In this document: piece after piece, positions 46,600 to 57,145 of the stretch
Layout: each line of letters opens with the position of its first letter
How positions within the stretch are numbered: the first letter of the stretch is position 1
NCBI RefSeq assembly: GCF_002210165.1
Contig: NZ_AQQP01000003.1
Location: forward strand, 1 to 64,000
Source of the DNA: Phaeobacter sp. 22II1-1F12B
GTDB lineage: Bacteria; Pseudomonadota; Alphaproteobacteria; Rhodobacterales; Rhodobacteraceae
Direction: 5' to 3'
DNA length: 64,000 nt
Notes under the pieces: model-generated
What the model was told of the DNA's origin: nothing
Database searches by the model: none
Seen by the model: the letters and a program-made list of their open reading frames with translations, nothing else
Made by a program: the position numbers and the translations under genes

Positions 46600-47391
46600 T
46601 CAATCGGGATCGGGTCCGTAGCTCAGCAGGCTGTAGAAATGCCATGTCGCATGCCCCAGAAGCGGCAAGACAAGGAACAACCCAAGGAAGTAGGGCAGCA
46701 TCGCCCAGAAGGTCATGATCGCGATAAGGAAGGCCCAGCCGAACATGACCAGCGGATTGGCCAGAACATATTGAAACGACGCGATCATCGCGGTCACGAA
46801 GTCAACCTCGCGATCCAGCAGCATCGGCAGGGACAGCACCGTTATCATGTACAGCAGCGCGGCAAAGCCGGCCCCAACAAAGCTACCGAACAGCAGCATC
46901 ACCAGCCCGTTTGCGCTAAAGAAGACCTCGTAGGATGAGGACACGTTTGTCATGACCGACAGGCCCATGAACAGCGCAAAAATCATATGTCCAAGAAAGA
47001 ACCAGAACAGAAAGACCACGACGATGATGGCGCAGATTGACGGAAGCTGTCGGCGGCTTTGCTGAAACACCACGCCAAAGATTTCGGACGCGCGTAAAGG
47101 CTCGCCGGTTTCGAGCCGCCGCGAGACCTCATAAAGACCAACCGCCGCAAAGGGACCGATCAGGGGAAAGCCGATTGCCGCGAGTACAAGCCAGAAGGTC
47201 GTGCCGGTTGCATAGGTCACAGCAAGCATGGCCCAGCCGCCCAGAACATAGAACCCGGCAAAGCCCAGCCCGTAAAGCGGCGCGCGTGTCAGATCGGACA
47301 GTGCGCGTCCCAGAATGGTCTTGATGTCCTGCCATTCGGCCCGGCGCATTTCCGGTGTACCGAAATCATATTCTTTGTGTACAGGTATCAC
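46600..47391 (-). CDS. DUF2189 multi-pass membrane protein
   Basis: 263 residues. About six hydrophobic segments (near residues 45-62, 65-85, 120-140, 155-178, 205-225 and 228-250) and the loop [11 protein letters not shown] match DUF2189. Function unknown. The start is GTG 47391, chosen for the purine-rich GGGGAGGG upstream. It lies 26 bases after the amidase gene, probably in one transcript. Confidence 0.75.
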   Translation of the reverse strand: MIPVHKEYDFGTPEMRRAEWQDIKTILGRALSDLTRAPLYGLGFAGFYVLGGWAMLAVTYATGTTFWLVLAAIGFPLIGPFAAVGLYEVSRRLETGEPLRASEIFGVVFQQSRRQLPSICAIIVVVFLFWFFLGHMIFALFMGLSVMTNVSSSYEVFFSANGLVMLLFGSFVGAGFAALLYMITVLSLPMLLDREVDFVTAMIASFQYVLANPLVMFGWAFLIAIMTFWAMLPYFLGLFLVLPLLGHATWHFYSLLSYGPDPD

Positions 47392-47417
47392 CCCCCATTT
47401 CCCTCCCCTTTTCGTGG

Positions 47418-48809
47418 CTAGAACGCCGGACGCTTTCCGGGCCAGCCTGTCGCTTCGTGATAGGTCTCTCCCATACCCAAGATTTTGAGATCGCTGTCGC
47501 GCGGACCAAAGATCTGGATACCCGCGGGCAGCCCCGCGTTCCCAAAACCGGCGGGCATGGCCAGCGCGGGCAATCCCAGCAGGCTCACCGGAGTCACCAC
47601 CTGCATCCAGCGGTGATAGGTATCCATCGCGATGCCGTTAATCTCCGTAGGATAGGGCTTGTTCACATCAAAGGGCCAGACCTGCGCGGTCGGCAGAACC
47701 AGCGCGTCATATTGCTCGAACAGGGTCGCGGCGACCTTGAACCAGTCCGAGCGGATGACGCTGGCGCGATGCACCTCCATCGCGCTCATCGCAAGCCCGC
47801 GCTCAAGTTCCCAGATGGCCGTATCCTTGAGCACCTCGCGTTCAAGTGCCAAGAGACCGGTCGCGACCGACCAGGACCGCAGATTGATCCAGCTTTCCCA
47901 AAGCGCGTCGGCGGAAAACGGTGGCGCGACATCCTCGACAGTGGCGCCAAGCTGTTCAAAGACGGCAAGCCCCTCGCGGGACAAGTCAAGGATGCCCGGC
48001 TCAGTCGGGAATGCACCGCCCCAGTCGCCAAGCCAGCCGATGCGCATCCCCTTCATATCCATTGGTTTCAACGGCGCAGCAGGTGAATAGTCGGCCCGGT
48101 GCGGCAGACGGGGATCAGGGCCGGACATGACATCGAGCAGGATGGCGATATCGGCGGGGCTACGCGCCATCGGGCCAAGGGTCGCAAGCTGGTGCAGGAA
48201 ATTGTCGCCAATGGGTTCGCTCGGCACCCGTCCGAAACTGGGCCGGAAACCGTAGACGTTGCACCAGCCCGCCGGGTTCCTCAGGCTGCCCATCATGTCC
48301 GACCCGTCCGCCAGCGCCAGCATGCCCGCAGCCAGCGCCGCTGCGGCACCGCCTGACGATCCGCCACAGGAAAGCTCTGGCGCATATGGGTTGCCGGTCG
48401 CCCCGTAGACCGGGTTGAACGTATGCGACCCAAGGCCAAACTCGGGCGTATTGGTCTTGCCGATCAGGATTGCGCCAGCCGCGCGTATACGCTCTGCGAC
48501 CAGATCATCCTTCTCCGGCACGAAATTTGCGAACTTCGGCGAGCCATGCGAGGACACGATGCCTTTGACATCCATCAGGTCCTTGATTGCAATCGGCAGG
48601 CCATGCAACGGCCCTCTGCTCTCTGCCGCATCCGCTTGGCGCGCTTCGGCCAGCAGATCATCGGCCTCGCGCAGCGCCACGATGGCATTGATCTTGGGAT
48701 TAACCTCGGCAATCCGTGCGAGCGTTTCCTGCATCAGACTCTCGGCGCTTAACGCACCCGAGCGCAGATCTGACAGAAGGGATGCTGCGGAAACAGTAGA
48801 GAGATTCAT
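47418..48809 (-). CDS. Amidase signature enzyme
   Basis: 463 residues. The catalytic Lys lies in A-I-K-D-L, the cis-Ser motif in [10 protein letters not shown] and the nucleophile Ser region follows as [13 protein letters not shown]. These hydrolyse amides or esters. No GatB or GatA partner is near, and the general sequence differs from GatA, so it is a degradative amidase of unknown substrate. Start ATG 48809 (M-N-L-S-T-V) has AAAGG upstream; the frame extends nine codons more. Confidence 0.85.
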   Translation of the reverse strand: MNLSTVSAASLLSDLRSGALSAESLMQETLARIAEVNPKINAIVALREADDLLAEARQADAAESRGPLHGLPIAIKDLMDVKGIVSSHGSPKFANFVPEKDDLVAERIRAAGAILIGKTNTPEFGLGSHTFNPVYGATGNPYAPELSCGGSSGGAAAALAAGMLALADGSDMMGSLRNPAGWCNVYGFRPSFGRVPSEPIGDNFLHQLATLGPMARSPADIAILLDVMSGPDPRLPHRADYSPAAPLKPMDMKGMRIGWLGDWGGAFPTEPGILDLSREGLAVFEQLGATVEDVAPPFSADALWESWINLRSWSVATGLLALEREVLKDTAIWELERGLAMSAMEVHRASVIRSDWFKVAATLFEQYDALVLPTAQVWPFDVNKPYPTEINGIAMDTYHRWMQVVTPVSLLGLPALAMPAGFGNAGLPAGIQIFGPRDSDLKILGMGETYHEATGWPGKRPAF

Positions 48810-48975
48810 GTGCAGGCCTTTGATAGTTCTGCGCAAGCCTATCCTCTGGTTTTTCCGCTGAAAAGCAGTAGTGACATGTCTGGCGGTTCAAACCGCTGTC
48901 GGACGCCATGCCTTTTCGAGCGGACGCATGATCGGGGATGCGACCGCTATCGATAGAGAAGTTCGGAGAACCGGT

Positions 48976-50097
48976 TTAGCCCTGCGCTTCGGCCCGGCTC
49001 TTGCCCGAGACATCAAGCGCGAGGGTCGCGGCCATGAAACCATCGAGGTCGCCGTCAAGCACGCCCTTGGTATCCGAGGTTTCGTGATTGGTCCGCAGAT
49101 CCTTAACCATCTGGTAGGGCTGAAGGACGTAAGACCGGATCTGGTTGCCCCAGCCCGCATCGCCCTTGGCTTCATGCGCTTCGTTGATCGCGGCGTTGCG
49201 ACGATCAAGCTCCATCTGGTAAAGCCTTGATTTCAGGGCTTTCATGGCGATGTCGCGGTTCTGGTGCTGAGACTTTTCAGAGCTGGTCACCACGATGCCC
49301 GTCGGCGCGTGGGTGATCCGGACTGCGGAATCTGTCGTGTTCACGTGCTGTCCGCCCGCGCCCGACGACCGGTAGGTATCGATACGGATATCGGCCGGAT
49401 TCACTTCGATCTCGATATTGTCGTCCACAACCGGATAGACCCAGACAGAGCTGAAAGAGGTGTGCCGCTTGGCCGCCGAGTCAAAGGGCGAAATACGTAC
49501 CAGCCGGTGCACGCCGGATTCCGACTTAAGCCAGCCATAGGCGTTCGGTCCGGAAATCTTGTAGGTGGCGGATTTGATCCCCGCCTCTTCGCCCGCGCTT
49601 TCAGCCTGAAGTTCGACCTTGTAGCCCTTTTTCTCCGCCCAGCGGACATACATGCGCGCCAGCATCGATGCCCAGTCGCAAGACTCGGTCCCGCCTGCGC
49701 CCGAGTTGATTTCAAGGAAGGTGTCGTTGCCGTCGGCCTCGCCGTCGAGCAGCGCTTCGAGTTCCTTTTCGGCGGCCTTTTTCGACAGGGTTTTCAGCGC
49801 CTCTTCGGCGTCCGAGACGACCTCGGCATCGTCTTCCATTTCGCCCAGCTCGATAAGCTCGAGATTGTCCGCCAGATCCTGCTTGATGCTTTGATAAGTA
49901 TCCATCGCATCGACCAACATCTGCCGGTCACGCATCAGTTTCTGCGCGGCTTCGGGATCGTTCCAGAGGTTCGGGTCCTCGACGCGGGCGTTGAATTCCT
50001 CAAGCCGGTGCGGCGCGGTTTCCACGTCCATACGCTGGGCCAGAAGGTCCAGTGATTTTTCGATCTCGGCCACGGTGTTCTGGGTCTCGGCGCGCAT
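48976..50097 (-). CDS. prfB: Peptide chain release factor 2
   Basis: 373 residues. The GGQ loop (S-G-A-G-G-Q-H-V-N) and the codon-reading S-P-F motif (I-S-P-F-D-S) are intact. It releases peptides at UGA and UAA stops. The frame is continuous: the programmed UGA frameshift found near codon 26 in E. coli is absent. Start ATG 50097 (M-R-A-E-T-Q-N) has AGGA close upstream; the frame opens 25 codons earlier without a better start. Confidence 0.93.
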   Translation of the reverse strand: MRAETQNTVAEIEKSLDLLAQRMDVETAPHRLEEFNARVEDPNLWNDPEAAQKLMRDRQMLVDAMDTYQSIKQDLADNLELIELGEMEDDAEVVSDAEEALKTLSKKAAEKELEALLDGEADGNDTFLEINSGAGGTESCDWASMLARMYVRWAEKKGYKVELQAESAGEEAGIKSATYKISGPNAYGWLKSESGVHRLVRISPFDSAAKRHTSFSSVWVYPVVDDNIEIEVNPADIRIDTYRSSGAGGQHVNTTDSAVRITHAPTGIVVTSSEKSQHQNRDIAMKALKSRLYQMELDRRNAAINEAHEAKGDAGWGNQIRSYVLQPYQMVKDLRTNHETSDTKGVLDGDLDGFMAATLALDVSGKSRAEAQG

Positions 50098-50191
50098 GAA
50101 TATCCTGCCATCGGGTTTGGTGTTCGGGGGTGATACAGCAGGGCCGTTGACCGGGCAAGGGCAGCCGGTCAACTAGCTGCCCTGCATCCTT

Positions 50192-52744
50192 TTAATAAAG
50201 CCCGCCCGAGCTGACGGTGCCGAAATCGGCCTTTGGCCCGACGACCGCGGTTTCCCCGGTCGACGTGGTAACCTGGCGGCCGCTCTGCCCGACTTCTTCG
50301 AACATCGGCAAGTTCGATCCCATCGCAAAGCCACCGTCGAAGGCGAGACCAAAGGTCGGCTCCCACCCGTCGCGGAAATACTCGGCGACGACATAAGGCC
50401 CGCTCGCATCATCAGGCAGACGCATACCGGTATACCGGTCGATCTTGATGAAATGACCACCGGGCGGTACGTCAAACGGACCACCGCCGAACTTTTTCAC
50501 CGCTTCGGTCATGAATTCCTGAAACACCGGACCACACATGGACGACCCATAAGCGCCCCGGCCAAGCGGGCGCGGGCGGTCGTAGCCGATATAACAACCA
50601 GCGACGATATTGCTGGAAAAGCCGACGAACCAAACGTCGCGCGCGTCGTTGGTCGTACCGGTCTTGCCTGCAATCGGCACCGGCAGGTTCACGGCACCCG
50701 ACGCGGTGCCACGATCGACCACACCTTTCATCATCGATGTCAGCTGATAGGCGGTAACCGCATCCATCACCCGGTTGCGGTTGCTGACGATACGCGGAGC
50801 CTGCCCGCTCATCAGGTTGATGGAGTCGCAATCAACGCAGTCCCGTTTATCGTGACGATAGATCGTCTTGCCATATCGGTCCTGAACCCGGTCGACGAGG
50901 GTTGGTTCCACGCGTTCGCCGCCATTGGCAAACATCGCGTAGGCCGCAACCATTTTGTAGAGCGTGGTTTCCTCGGACCCGAGCGAGTTGGCGAGGAACG
51001 TACCCATATGATCGTAGACACCAAAGCGCTCGGCATAGCCGGCGACGACCTCCATCCCGATTTCCTGCGCCAGACGAATGGTCATCAGGTTCCGGGACTG
51101 TTCGATCCCTGTCCGGAGCGGCGTCGGCCCGTAATACTTGTTGGACGAGTTGCGCGGACGCCAGAGACCCTGCGGCGTGTTGATTTCGATCGGGGCGTCA
51201 ACAACGATGGTTGCCGGGCTGTAGCCACTGTCAAGCGCGGCAGCATACACGAAAGGCTTGAAGGAGGACCCCGGCTGGCGCTGCGCCTGCGTGGCGCGGT
51301 TGAACACAGAGTCCTGATAGGAGAACCCGCCCTGCATCGCGATAACGCGGCCGGTGTTCACGTCCATCGCCATGAAACCGCCCTGCACGTCCGAAACCTG
51401 TCGCAGCGTCCAGCGGATGAACGACCCATCGCTGTCGTCAGTCATTGCGCGGACCAGCACGACGTCGCCCACCGAAAGGATATCGCCAGCGGTGCTGGCC
51501 TTTTTCGCCAGCGTGCCATCCGTGTTGCGCTTACGCGCCCATTGCACGTCTCTGGCGGTGATCCAGTGGCCGTCTTCGTCCTCTTCAACACCTTCGATGC
51601 CGATACGAGCATCGCTGTCGCCGACACGCAGAACAACCGCAGGGTGCCACTCACCATCAAGTTCCACGTCGCGCGGAACAGAGGCATTCGACAGCGCCTC
51701 CCGCCAGGATGCCTCATCGCCCAGTTGATCCTCGGCAATCTTGTCATAGGTGCCGTGCCAGATGCCCCTGCCCCGGTCGTATTTCTCAAGCTGACGCTGA
51801 AGCGCCGCCTCGGCCACGACCTGCATTTCCTCGTCGATCGTCGCGCGGACCGTGAAGCCGCCGGTAAAGAATTCGCCCTCGCCGAAGTCCTCGCTCAGCT
51901 GGCGCCGGATTTCATCGGTAAAGTAGCTGCGTGGTGGCAAAGCGGTGCGGAAACCTTCGAAATCACCATTCTGGACCGAACGGACAGGCTGGGCCACTTC
52001 CTCTTCGAAGACCGCATCGGTGATATAGCCGTTTTCGCGCATTTCCCGCAGCACGTAGTCGCGGCGCTGTTGAAGCCGTTCCTTGTTGCGCACCGGATGA
52101 AAATCGGACGGTGCCTTGGGGAGAGATGCAAGGAAGGCGGCCTCATGCGGTTCAAGCTGACCAAGCGTCTTGTTGAAATAGGTCTGGGCCGCGGCAGCGA
52201 CACCATAGGAATTCTGCCCGAGGAATATCTCGTTCAGGTAAAGTTCGAGGATCTTGTCCTTGTCGAGCGTTTCTTCGATCCGCGTTGCAAGGATAATCTC
52301 CTTGATCTTGCGCTCGGCCCGTCGATCACCCGACAGCAGAAAGTTCTTCATCACCTGCTGCGTGATCGTCGAAGCACCGCGCACGTTATCGCCGCGCGAT
52401 CGGACCGCTTCGATCCCCGCCGCCGCGATGCCGCGCAGGTCATAGCCGTGGTGGCTGTAGAAATTCTTGTCCTCGGCAGAGATGAACGCTTCTTTCACCA
52501 GTTCCGGGATTTCATCGGACGGCACGAAAAGACGCCGTTCGCGGGCGAATTCGTCGATCATCTTGCCTTCGCCCGAATAGATCCTGCTGATCGTCGGGGG
52601 CTTGTACTGGGCAAGGGATTCATGGCTTGGCAGGTCACGGCCATACATCCAGAAAACACCGCCCACGCTTAGCGCGACCATCGCGATGCCAAGCGTCAGC
52701 GCCGTAAAGATCGCGCCGAAAAAGGATAAGATGAACCTGATCAC
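50192..52744 (-). CDS. mrcA: Penicillin-binding protein 1A
   Basis: 850 residues. Residues 1-35 include a membrane anchor. The glycosyltransferase (GT51) domain has E91-D-K-N-F-Y-S-H-H-G and G-A-S-T-I-T-Q-Q-V-M-K-N. The transpeptidase domain has the S-S-F-K-P-F (SxxK), S-R-N (SxN) and K-T-G-T-T-N-D (KTG) motifs. It builds and cross-links peptidoglycan in the periplasm. The start is GTG 52744. It is in the same direction as amiC, 127 bases downstream. Confidence 0.94.
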   Translation of the reverse strand: MIRFILSFFGAIFTALTLGIAMVALSVGGVFWMYGRDLPSHESLAQYKPPTISRIYSGEGKMIDEFARERRLFVPSDEIPELVKEAFISAEDKNFYSHHGYDLRGIAAAGIEAVRSRGDNVRGASTITQQVMKNFLLSGDRRAERKIKEIILATRIEETLDKDKILELYLNEIFLGQNSYGVAAAAQTYFNKTLGQLEPHEAAFLASLPKAPSDFHPVRNKERLQQRRDYVLREMRENGYITDAVFEEEVAQPVRSVQNGDFEGFRTALPPRSYFTDEIRRQLSEDFGEGEFFTGGFTVRATIDEEMQVVAEAALQRQLEKYDRGRGIWHGTYDKIAEDQLGDEASWREALSNASVPRDVELDGEWHPAVVLRVGDSDARIGIEGVEEDEDGHWITARDVQWARKRNTDGTLAKKASTAGDILSVGDVVLVRAMTDDSDGSFIRWTLRQVSDVQGGFMAMDVNTGRVIAMQGGFSYQDSVFNRATQAQRQPGSSFKPFVYAAALDSGYSPATIVVDAPIEINTPQGLWRPRNSSNKYYGPTPLRTGIEQSRNLMTIRLAQEIGMEVVAGYAERFGVYDHMGTFLANSLGSEETTLYKMVAAYAMFANGGERVEPTLVDRVQDRYGKTIYRHDKRDCVDCDSINLMSGQAPRIVSNRNRVMDAVTAYQLTSMMKGVVDRGTASGAVNLPVPIAGKTGTTNDARDVWFVGFSSNIVAGCYIGYDRPRPLGRGAYGSSMCGPVFQEFMTEAVKKFGGGPFDVPPGGHFIKIDRYTGMRLPDDASGPYVVAEYFRDGWEPTFGLAFDGGFAMGSNLPMFEEVGQSGRQVTTSTGETAVVGPKADFGTVSSGGLY

Positions 52745-52871
52745 GTGCCTGTCCTAACTCGTCAATTGGGCCCTATATAAGCCTCTGCCCCAACAGGGTC
52801 AAAACACGATGCGGTTCGCCAGCGGCCAATTCACGCCCATCGGGCGCACAATCCGGCCCTGCTCCTGCGTA

Positions 52872-54089
52872 TTACTGACGCACCAGTGGGCGCACCGCCT
52901 CGTCCGTCTCGCGCCAGCGGATAAGGCCATTTCGAATTCCGCGCGCCATTTCCTGCCGCCATTCCTGATTCTGCAGGTTTTCAAGATCACGCGCCGAGGA
53001 GATAAACCCGATCTCGATCAGAACCGACGGAATATCCGCTGCCTTGAGCACGGAGAACGCGGCTGAGCGCAGGGGGCGGCTGTTCATCGGCGCGCCGGTT
53101 TCGGCAATCCCGTCGACGAGCGACCGGGCAAGCGCGCGGGTCCGCGGTGAGGTTTCCTGACGCGCAAGATCAAGCAGCACATCCGTCACCACATCATCCG
53201 CCGAGCTGAGATCGACGCCAGACAGCAACTCGTCCCTGTCATGACGCTCCGCCAGCTTTGCGCTGGCTGCATCCGAGGCATCGCGCGAGAGGAAATGCAC
53301 CGTCGCCCCGTGGGCCTGCCCTTCGGCAAGGGAATCGGCGTGAAGCGAGACAAAAACATCGGCCCGGGCCTGATGCGCGATGGCCACCCGTCGTTCGAGT
53401 GAGACAAAACGGTCGTCTTCGCGCGTCATGACAACCTCGAACCCGCCGCTGCGCAGAAGCTCCTCGCGCAGTTCGCGCGCAAAGGTCAGCATGAGGTTCT
53501 TTTCGTCCAGCGTTTCAGTTTCCGCGCCCGGATCGATGCCGCCATGGCCGGGATCGAGCACCACCAGCATCGGCGTATCGGGTCCGCGCCGCGTGACCGG
53601 ACCAACATCTTCCGGCGGCGGGAGATCCCAACCCGCCGTGTTCGGAGCGCCGGTCCGGGTGGCAAAAGCTTCTTCGGTGGTCGGAATGAGGCGCACGTTC
53701 AGGTGAGCCGCCTGGCTTTCGCTGTCGACGGTCATTGCCGCGCGGGAAACCTTCATCGGCTGTGCCAGTTCAGCCACGAGCCGCGACCACCCCGGCACAT
53801 ACCCGCCGAACTGCACCTGCTTGATATGTTCCCCGGTCAGAAGGGCATCCGATCTCACCCCGCTCCAGTCGACCTCTTGGAAATCCATGACAAGGCGCGG
53901 CGGACCGTCGAGAGTAAAGACACGATACGGGACCCCAATGTTGAGATAGAAGTCGATGCGCGCACCATCGCCCTCATCCGCGATGCGGCTGCGTTCCGTG
54001 TCGACCCGGGTCAACGCATTGAATGATTGTGCAGCCAATGGGCCGACATACAAAAGTACGACCGCGAGCACTGCGAATAATCTGCTCAT
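52872..54089 (-). CDS. amiC: N-acetylmuramoyl-L-alanine amidase (AmiC-like)
   Basis: 405 residues with a signal peptide (cleavage near P-L-A-A-Q, residue 20). The first part (about 30-135) is a probable AMIN domain. The Amidase_3 domain begins L-V-V-L-D-P-G-H182-G-G-I-D-P; ligands continue with E196 (L-D-E-K-N-L) and H250 (S-L-H-A-D). It cleaves the peptide from peptidoglycan glycan strands, mainly at division. It lies next to mrcA, so cell-wall synthesis and splitting enzymes are clustered. Confidence 0.92.
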   Translation of the reverse strand: MSRLFAVLAVVLLYVGPLAAQSFNALTRVDTERSRIADEGDGARIDFYLNIGVPYRVFTLDGPPRLVMDFQEVDWSGVRSDALLTGEHIKQVQFGGYVPGWSRLVAELAQPMKVSRAAMTVDSESQAAHLNVRLIPTTEEAFATRTGAPNTAGWDLPPPEDVGPVTRRGPDTPMLVVLDPGHGGIDPGAETETLDEKNLMLTFARELREELLRSGGFEVVMTREDDRFVSLERRVAIAHQARADVFVSLHADSLAEGQAHGATVHFLSRDASDAASAKLAERHDRDELLSGVDLSSADDVVTDVLLDLARQETSPRTRALARSLVDGIAETGAPMNSRPLRSAAFSVLKAADIPSVLIEIGFISSARDLENLQNQEWRQEMARGIRNGLIRWRETDEAVRPLVRQ

Positions 54090-54141
54090 TCCGCCAATTC
54101 CATTGCGGGCCTGTGTCCGGCCCTTTTTCGGTCACCCTACC

Positions 54142-54160
54142 CCAAACGCATCGCGTTTGG
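54142..54160. terminator. Hairpin between aminotransferase and amiC genes
   Basis: Arms ccaaacgc (54142-54149) and gcgtttgg (54153-54160) form a perfect 8-bp stem with a three-base loop, just past the aminotransferase stop on the minus strand. No T run, so termination is uncertain. Confidence 0.4.
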
Positions 54161-54166
54161 AATGTC

Positions 54167-55315
54167 TCAGCCGCCTTGACGCTGGGCCATGAAACGCTTC
54201 AGGCGCGCGAGTCCCTCGCGAATATCCTCGGTGCTGCGGGCATAGGAAAAACGCAAGGTCGTCGCACCGCGGATTGGATCGAAATCGAGTCCCGGCGTGA
54301 CCGCCACCCCTGCCCGATCGAGAATCTCTGCGGCGAAAGCCCGGCTGTCATTCGTGTGTGCGCTTACGTCAGCATAGACATAGAACGCGCCGTCAGGCGG
54401 GGCGATGTCCGTAAAACCTGCGGCTGGCAGACCTTCGAGCATGAGGCGGCGATTCTCTGCATAGACCGCGAGGTTCGCCTGCAACTCCTCCTCGCAATCC
54501 ATGGCCGCGAGCGCCGCGATCTGGCTGGCATGAGGCGCGCAGATGAACATGTTCTGCGCCAGTCGCTCCAGCACACGCACATGGTCCTCGGGGACGACCA
54601 TCCAGCCAACCCGCCAGCCGGTCATTGAGAAATACTTGGAGAAGGAATTGATTACATAGGCATCATCGCTGATCTCCAGCGCGGTGACGGCTTTCGCCTC
54701 GTATTCGATGCCGTGATAGATTTCGTCGGATATGAAATGCGCCCCCTGCGCCATCGTTGCGTCGATCAAGGTGGCAAGGGCCGCACGGTCGAGCATCGTC
54801 CCGCTTGGGTTGGCAGGCGAAGCGACCATCAGCCCTTTGAGGTTAAGATCCGCGATATCCTCGGCCACGGGTTGCAGACGGTTCTCGGCAGAGGTCGGGA
54901 AATCGACCGGCTCAAGGTCGAGCGCGCGCAGGATCTGCCGATAGGACGGATATCCGGGCGCGCCGATACCCACCCGGTCGCCTGTATCAAACAGGGCGGT
55001 AAAGGCGAGGATGAATCCCCCCGACGACCCCGGCGTGATCACCACCCGCTCGGGGTTGAGATCGACATCATACCATTCGCCGTACAACCGGGCGATCCGC
55101 TGGCGAAGCGCGGGCAGACCAAGTGCCACGGTATAGCCCAGCGAGTTTTCGCGAAGCGCTTTCGACAGGGCATCCATCGCCCCGGATGGCGCGCCGGTGC
55201 CCGGCTGTCCGACCTCCATATGGATAATGCTCTTGCCCGATTCCTCCGCACGGCGGGCGGCATCCATCACGTCCATCACGATAAAAGGATCAACTTGCGA
55301 GCGTTTGCTAACCAT
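54167..55315 (-). CDS. Class I/II pyridoxal-phosphate aminotransferase
   Basis: 382 residues. The PLP Lys is K227 (N-S-F-S-K-Y-F-S-M-T-G-W-R); D197 and Y200 (S-D-E-I-Y-H) and N169/P170 (A-N-P-S-G) bind cofactor. The fold matches aspartate-type aminotransferases of group I-alpha. The substrate is not fixed. The conserved N-terminal A-L-G-L-P-A-L-R-Q and the Arg near the end (L-R-F-S-Y-A-R) are present. It is upstream of amiC in the same direction. Confidence 0.85.
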   Translation of the reverse strand: MVSKRSQVDPFIVMDVMDAARRAEESGKSIIHMEVGQPGTGAPSGAMDALSKALRENSLGYTVALGLPALRQRIARLYGEWYDVDLNPERVVITPGSSGGFILAFTALFDTGDRVGIGAPGYPSYRQILRALDLEPVDFPTSAENRLQPVAEDIADLNLKGLMVASPANPSGTMLDRAALATLIDATMAQGAHFISDEIYHGIEYEAKAVTALEISDDAYVINSFSKYFSMTGWRVGWMVVPEDHVRVLERLAQNMFICAPHASQIAALAAMDCEEELQANLAVYAENRRLMLEGLPAAGFTDIAPPDGAFYVYADVSAHTNDSRAFAAEILDRAGVAVTPGLDFDPIRGATTLRFSYARSTEDIREGLARLKRFMAQRQGG

Positions 55316-55687
55316 CTGTCTTCCTGAAGAGTCTGTGTCGCCCCGGGCCGACGGTCCCGGGAGGTCTCTCTGTCATAATTTGCCTCAACCGGTTGAACAA
55401 ATCGAAAATGCCAGTGCGTCCGACCGCGACGGGTGACACGAAAAACCCTTCAAAATTCTCGGTTTCCGCCTCTGAAATGCTGATTTTACACGCGAGTATC
55501 GGTGAACAACAATTCGGGAACGCAGCTTACCAGCCGGGACCAATCACAAATCGGGGAAAAGATAGCGGTCGGGTTGAGTTTCTTTCCCGCGTCTTTCATG
55601 GTGCCTCATCGGCGCTTGCCCTGATCGTTCCGCTGGTCCGATCTGTGTAGACCAGCCGCCATATGGCAGAAACGAAAAGGTAGACCC
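55316..55687. other. 372-base divergent intergenic region
   Basis: Between the aminotransferase (minus) and DsbA-like (plus) genes. It must hold both promoters, but I cannot point to a clear one. A GC-rich inverted repeat, ccccgggcc...ggtcccggga, lies near 55342-55360. Nothing else is apparent. Confidence 0.35.
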
Positions 55688-56446
55688 ATGATCCGCAAAG
55701 CTGCAAAGGCCTTGCTCGCAACGACAAGCGCTCTCGTCCTGAGCGTACAGGCCGCTTTTGCCTTTGATCCGGCAAACATGACTGAACAGGAACGAACGGC
55801 TTTCGACGCTGCGGTACGGTCCTACCTGCTGGAAAACCCCGAGGTCATCGTCGAAGCGATCAACCTCATGGAACAGCGCAACGCCGAACAACAGGCGGCC
55901 GCAGATGATGAACTGGTCGCGGCCTATTCCGACGAATTGTTCAACGACAACCACTCTTGGGTCACCGGCAATCTCGATGGAGATATCGTTCTTGTCGAAT
56001 TCATGGATTATCGCTGTGGCTATTGCCGCCGTGCCGTTCCCGAAGTTAATTCGCTGCTTGAAGATGACGGCAATATCAAGCTGATCATCAAGGAATTTCC
56101 GATCCTTGGCGAAGCTTCCGTAATCTCTTCGCGCTTTGCGATTGCGACACTGCAGGTCGCTGGCGACGACGCCTATGGGCTGGTTCATGACGCGCTTCTG
56201 GAAATGAACGGCGAGATCAACGGCGTGACCCTGCGCCGCCTCGGCGAAGGGCTTGGTCTTGATGTGGATGCCATCATGGATCACATGGACAGCGACGAGG
56301 TAACAGCGGTCATCGTCACCAACCGCCAGCTGGCGCAGGCACTCAAGATCAACGGAACACCGACCTTCATTCTCGTCGATGAAATGCTGCGCGGCTATCT
56401 TCCTGCCGACCAGATGGCAGAGATCATCGCCGAAAAACGCAGCTGA
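55688..56446 (+). CDS. DsbA-family thiol:disulfide oxidoreductase
   Basis: 252 residues with a signal peptide (cleavage near A-F-A-F, residue 25). The thioredoxin-like active site is C110-G-Y-C113 in F-M-D-Y-R-C-G-Y-C-R-R, and the cis-Pro loop is N-G-T-P-T-F near residue 222. The N-terminal helical extension is typical of the ScsC/Com1-like group. It oxidises or isomerises protein disulfides in the periplasm. Start ATG 55688 has AAAAGG upstream. Its stop abuts the RES toxin stop. Confidence 0.88.
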   Translation: MIRKAAKALLATTSALVLSVQAAFAFDPANMTEQERTAFDAAVRSYLLENPEVIVEAINLMEQRNAEQQAAADDELVAAYSDELFNDNHSWVTGNLDGDIVLVEFMDYRCGYCRRAVPEVNSLLEDDGNIKLIIKEFPILGEASVISSRFAIATLQVAGDDAYGLVHDALLEMNGEINGVTLRRLGEGLGLDVDAIMDHMDSDEVTAVIVTNRQLAQALKINGTPTFILVDEMLRGYLPADQMAEIIAEKRS

Positions 56447-57145
56447 TCAATCGCTTAGCTGCTCGACGAAAATCTTTCCACTTGTGCCGACGCGGGCCCG
56501 CCAATGGCTGGCCTGCGTTACTTTTTCGACCTGCCTTGGTCGATAACAGACGAAGTTCCAGCCGCCCGGATCTCTCTGGCTATCGTAGCTGATCCCGGTG
56601 CCACCGCTGGCGCGGACCTGTTCACCAAAGACCTGACCAGCTGTATAGCTGTTCGGATCGTGCAGATCGGGAGCGGCCCCACGGATGTCGACGAAAGTAC
56701 CGTCGAGACCGGCCGAATAAGCCCGGTATTCTTCCGTTTTCTCATCCAGCCCTGATAGGGCAACTTCCTGCCGCAAACCGTTCAGCACCTCGATCAGGGC
56801 AGTTTCCACATGCGCGGCGGCATACCACGCCCCAAGGTCAGACCCCGCGAAACGTGTACCCGACGGGCTACCGTGGAGGAAAGCCGCCATCACGACACTC
56901 GCGTTCGCGCGCCCATAGACCCATTCTGAAGGATCCAACCGACGCAGCCTGTGAGAGACGATCCGGTCGTTTGTCCATCCTTCCAGCTCCATGACGGCCT
57001 CAAGGTCTTCGGCCTGCGTCACAATTTCGAATGCATTGATCGGCGGAAATCGGCTGGGGATCACGCGATAGGTGAGGTCCGGCGCGGAAACTTCTGGAAA
57101 ATCGGTGTTTTCGGCCAACGGATTAACCAAAGACCACGGTATCAC
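56447..57145 (-). CDS. RES-domain toxin
   Basis: 232 residues. The name-giving residues are visible: Arg in T-Y-R-V-I-P-S-R-F, Glu in E-T-A-L-I-E-V, and Ser in G-I-S-Y-D-S-Q-R. RES toxins degrade NAD+. The start is GTG 57145, inside the end of the antitoxin gene (23-base overlap), so it is translated by coupling. The order antitoxin then toxin is standard. Family length is usually about 150-230. Confidence 0.85.
   Translation of the reverse strand: MIPWSLVNPLAENTDFPEVSAPDLTYRVIPSRFPPINAFEIVTQAEDLEAVMELEGWTNDRIVSHRLRRLDPSEWVYGRANASVVMAAFLHGSPSGTRFAGSDLGAWYAAAHVETALIEVLNGLRQEVALSGLDEKTEEYRAYSAGLDGTFVDIRGAAPDLHDPNSYTAGQVFGEQVRASGGTGISYDSQRDPGGWNFVCYRPRQVEKVTQASHWRARVGTSGKIFVEQLSD

Noticed and set aside
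50453-52672. 739-codon plus-strand open frame opposite mrcA
   Set aside because: Mirrors PBP1A codons; Arg/His/Asp-rich composition and no motif or ribosome site.
55342-55360. GC-rich inverted repeat before the aminotransferase as a terminator
   Set aside because: It is upstream of both divergent genes and lacks T runs.
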